Below, in pieces: positions 5,121 to 5,310 of a stretch of DNA of 5,310 bases (position 1 is its first letter; every line of letters begins with the position of its first letter). This stretch comes from Bacteroidales bacterium. Lineage in GTDB: Bacteria > Bacteroidota > Bacteroidia > Bacteroidales > VadinHA17. The stretch lies in the NCBI GenBank assembly GCA_003520925.1, contig DOTV01000124.1:7151-12460 (forward strand), in the 5' to 3' direction. A model generated the notes under the pieces. The model did no database searches and was not told the origin of the DNA. It saw only the letters and a list, made by a program, of their open reading frames with translations. The translations under genes and the position numbers were made by a program.

Positions 5121-5310
5121 TACCGTGCTTTTAAATCGATTATAAAAACGTTTACCGATAACGGCTCCGCTCCGGCATTTATTTTCCTTCCCGACACTTT
5201 AACTGAGGTAGAAAAAGGGTAGATCATTTTTGGACTTGAAATAGTGTTATAATCATCTTTACCGGGTGATTTAAGTGTCTCTTTAACCGCCGTCTTTGCA
5301 TATGGCAGAG
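5120..5310 (-). CDS. C-terminal part of an unrecognised protein, upstream of and coupled to dedA
   Basis: Only the last 62 codons are inside the window; the gene enters from the right edge and stops with TAA at 5122-5120. The other two minus-strand frames are closed here. The visible protein begins LPYAKTAVKETLKSP and ends SVNVFIIDLKAR; it is soluble in character, with predicted strands near MIYPFSTSVKVSG and LSVNVFIIDLK. I do not recognise the family. The stop shares its last A with the ATG of the DedA gene, so the two are almost surely one transcription unit. Shortness of the visible part limits the call, but the uninterrupted frame and coupling make it a real gene. Confidence 0.65.
   Translation of the reverse strand, partial: LPYAKTAVKETLKSPGKDDYNTISSPKMIYPFSTSVKVSGRKINAGAEPLSVNVFIIDLKAR

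Overview
The window reads as chromosomal DNA of a Bacteroidota (Bacteroidetes) bacterium. The signs are a TonB-dependent receptor with an N-terminal carboxypeptidase-regulatory-like domain, a TAnnTTTG-type promoter element, A-rich leaders without clear Shine-Dalgarno sequences, and many small lipoproteins. Genus cannot be fixed from this sequence.

Left part (1-2230, minus strand): a TonB-dependent outer-membrane receptor runs off the left edge, so its C-terminus is missing. It is headed by a clear TPP (THI-box) riboswitch with a promoter just upstream. This is the arrangement known from Bacteroides thiamine-uptake operons (receptor, then PnuT permease, then thiamine pyrophosphokinase), so the receptor most likely imports thiamine or a derivative. 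The next genes would lie beyond the left edge.

Middle part (2240-3660, plus strand): a divergent, closely spaced set holds a DUF3052-like protein of unknown function, an O6-alkylguanine-DNA alkyltransferase (Ogt type, PCHR active site), and a small glycine-rich lipoprotein of unknown function.

Repeat island (3660-4060): about 400 bp hold two degenerate copies of a CCTCTCCC...CCCTCC repeat (the first forms a hairpin), a separate 13-bp-stem hairpin, and a 61-codon remnant of a DUF559 (Vsr-like) nuclease bracketed by 21-bp imperfect inverted repeats. This is the most unusual part of the window and looks like a decayed mobile or selfish unit.

Right part (4070-5310): a plus-strand lipoprotein with a C-terminal membrane segment overlaps tail-to-tail by 20 bp with a minus-strand DedA-family membrane protein. 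The DedA start overlaps the stop of an upstream minus-strand gene (TAATG), of which only the last 62 codons are in view. No tRNA, rRNA or CRISPR array was seen, and no complete new system is evident. The repeat island and the riboswitch layout are the points worth following.
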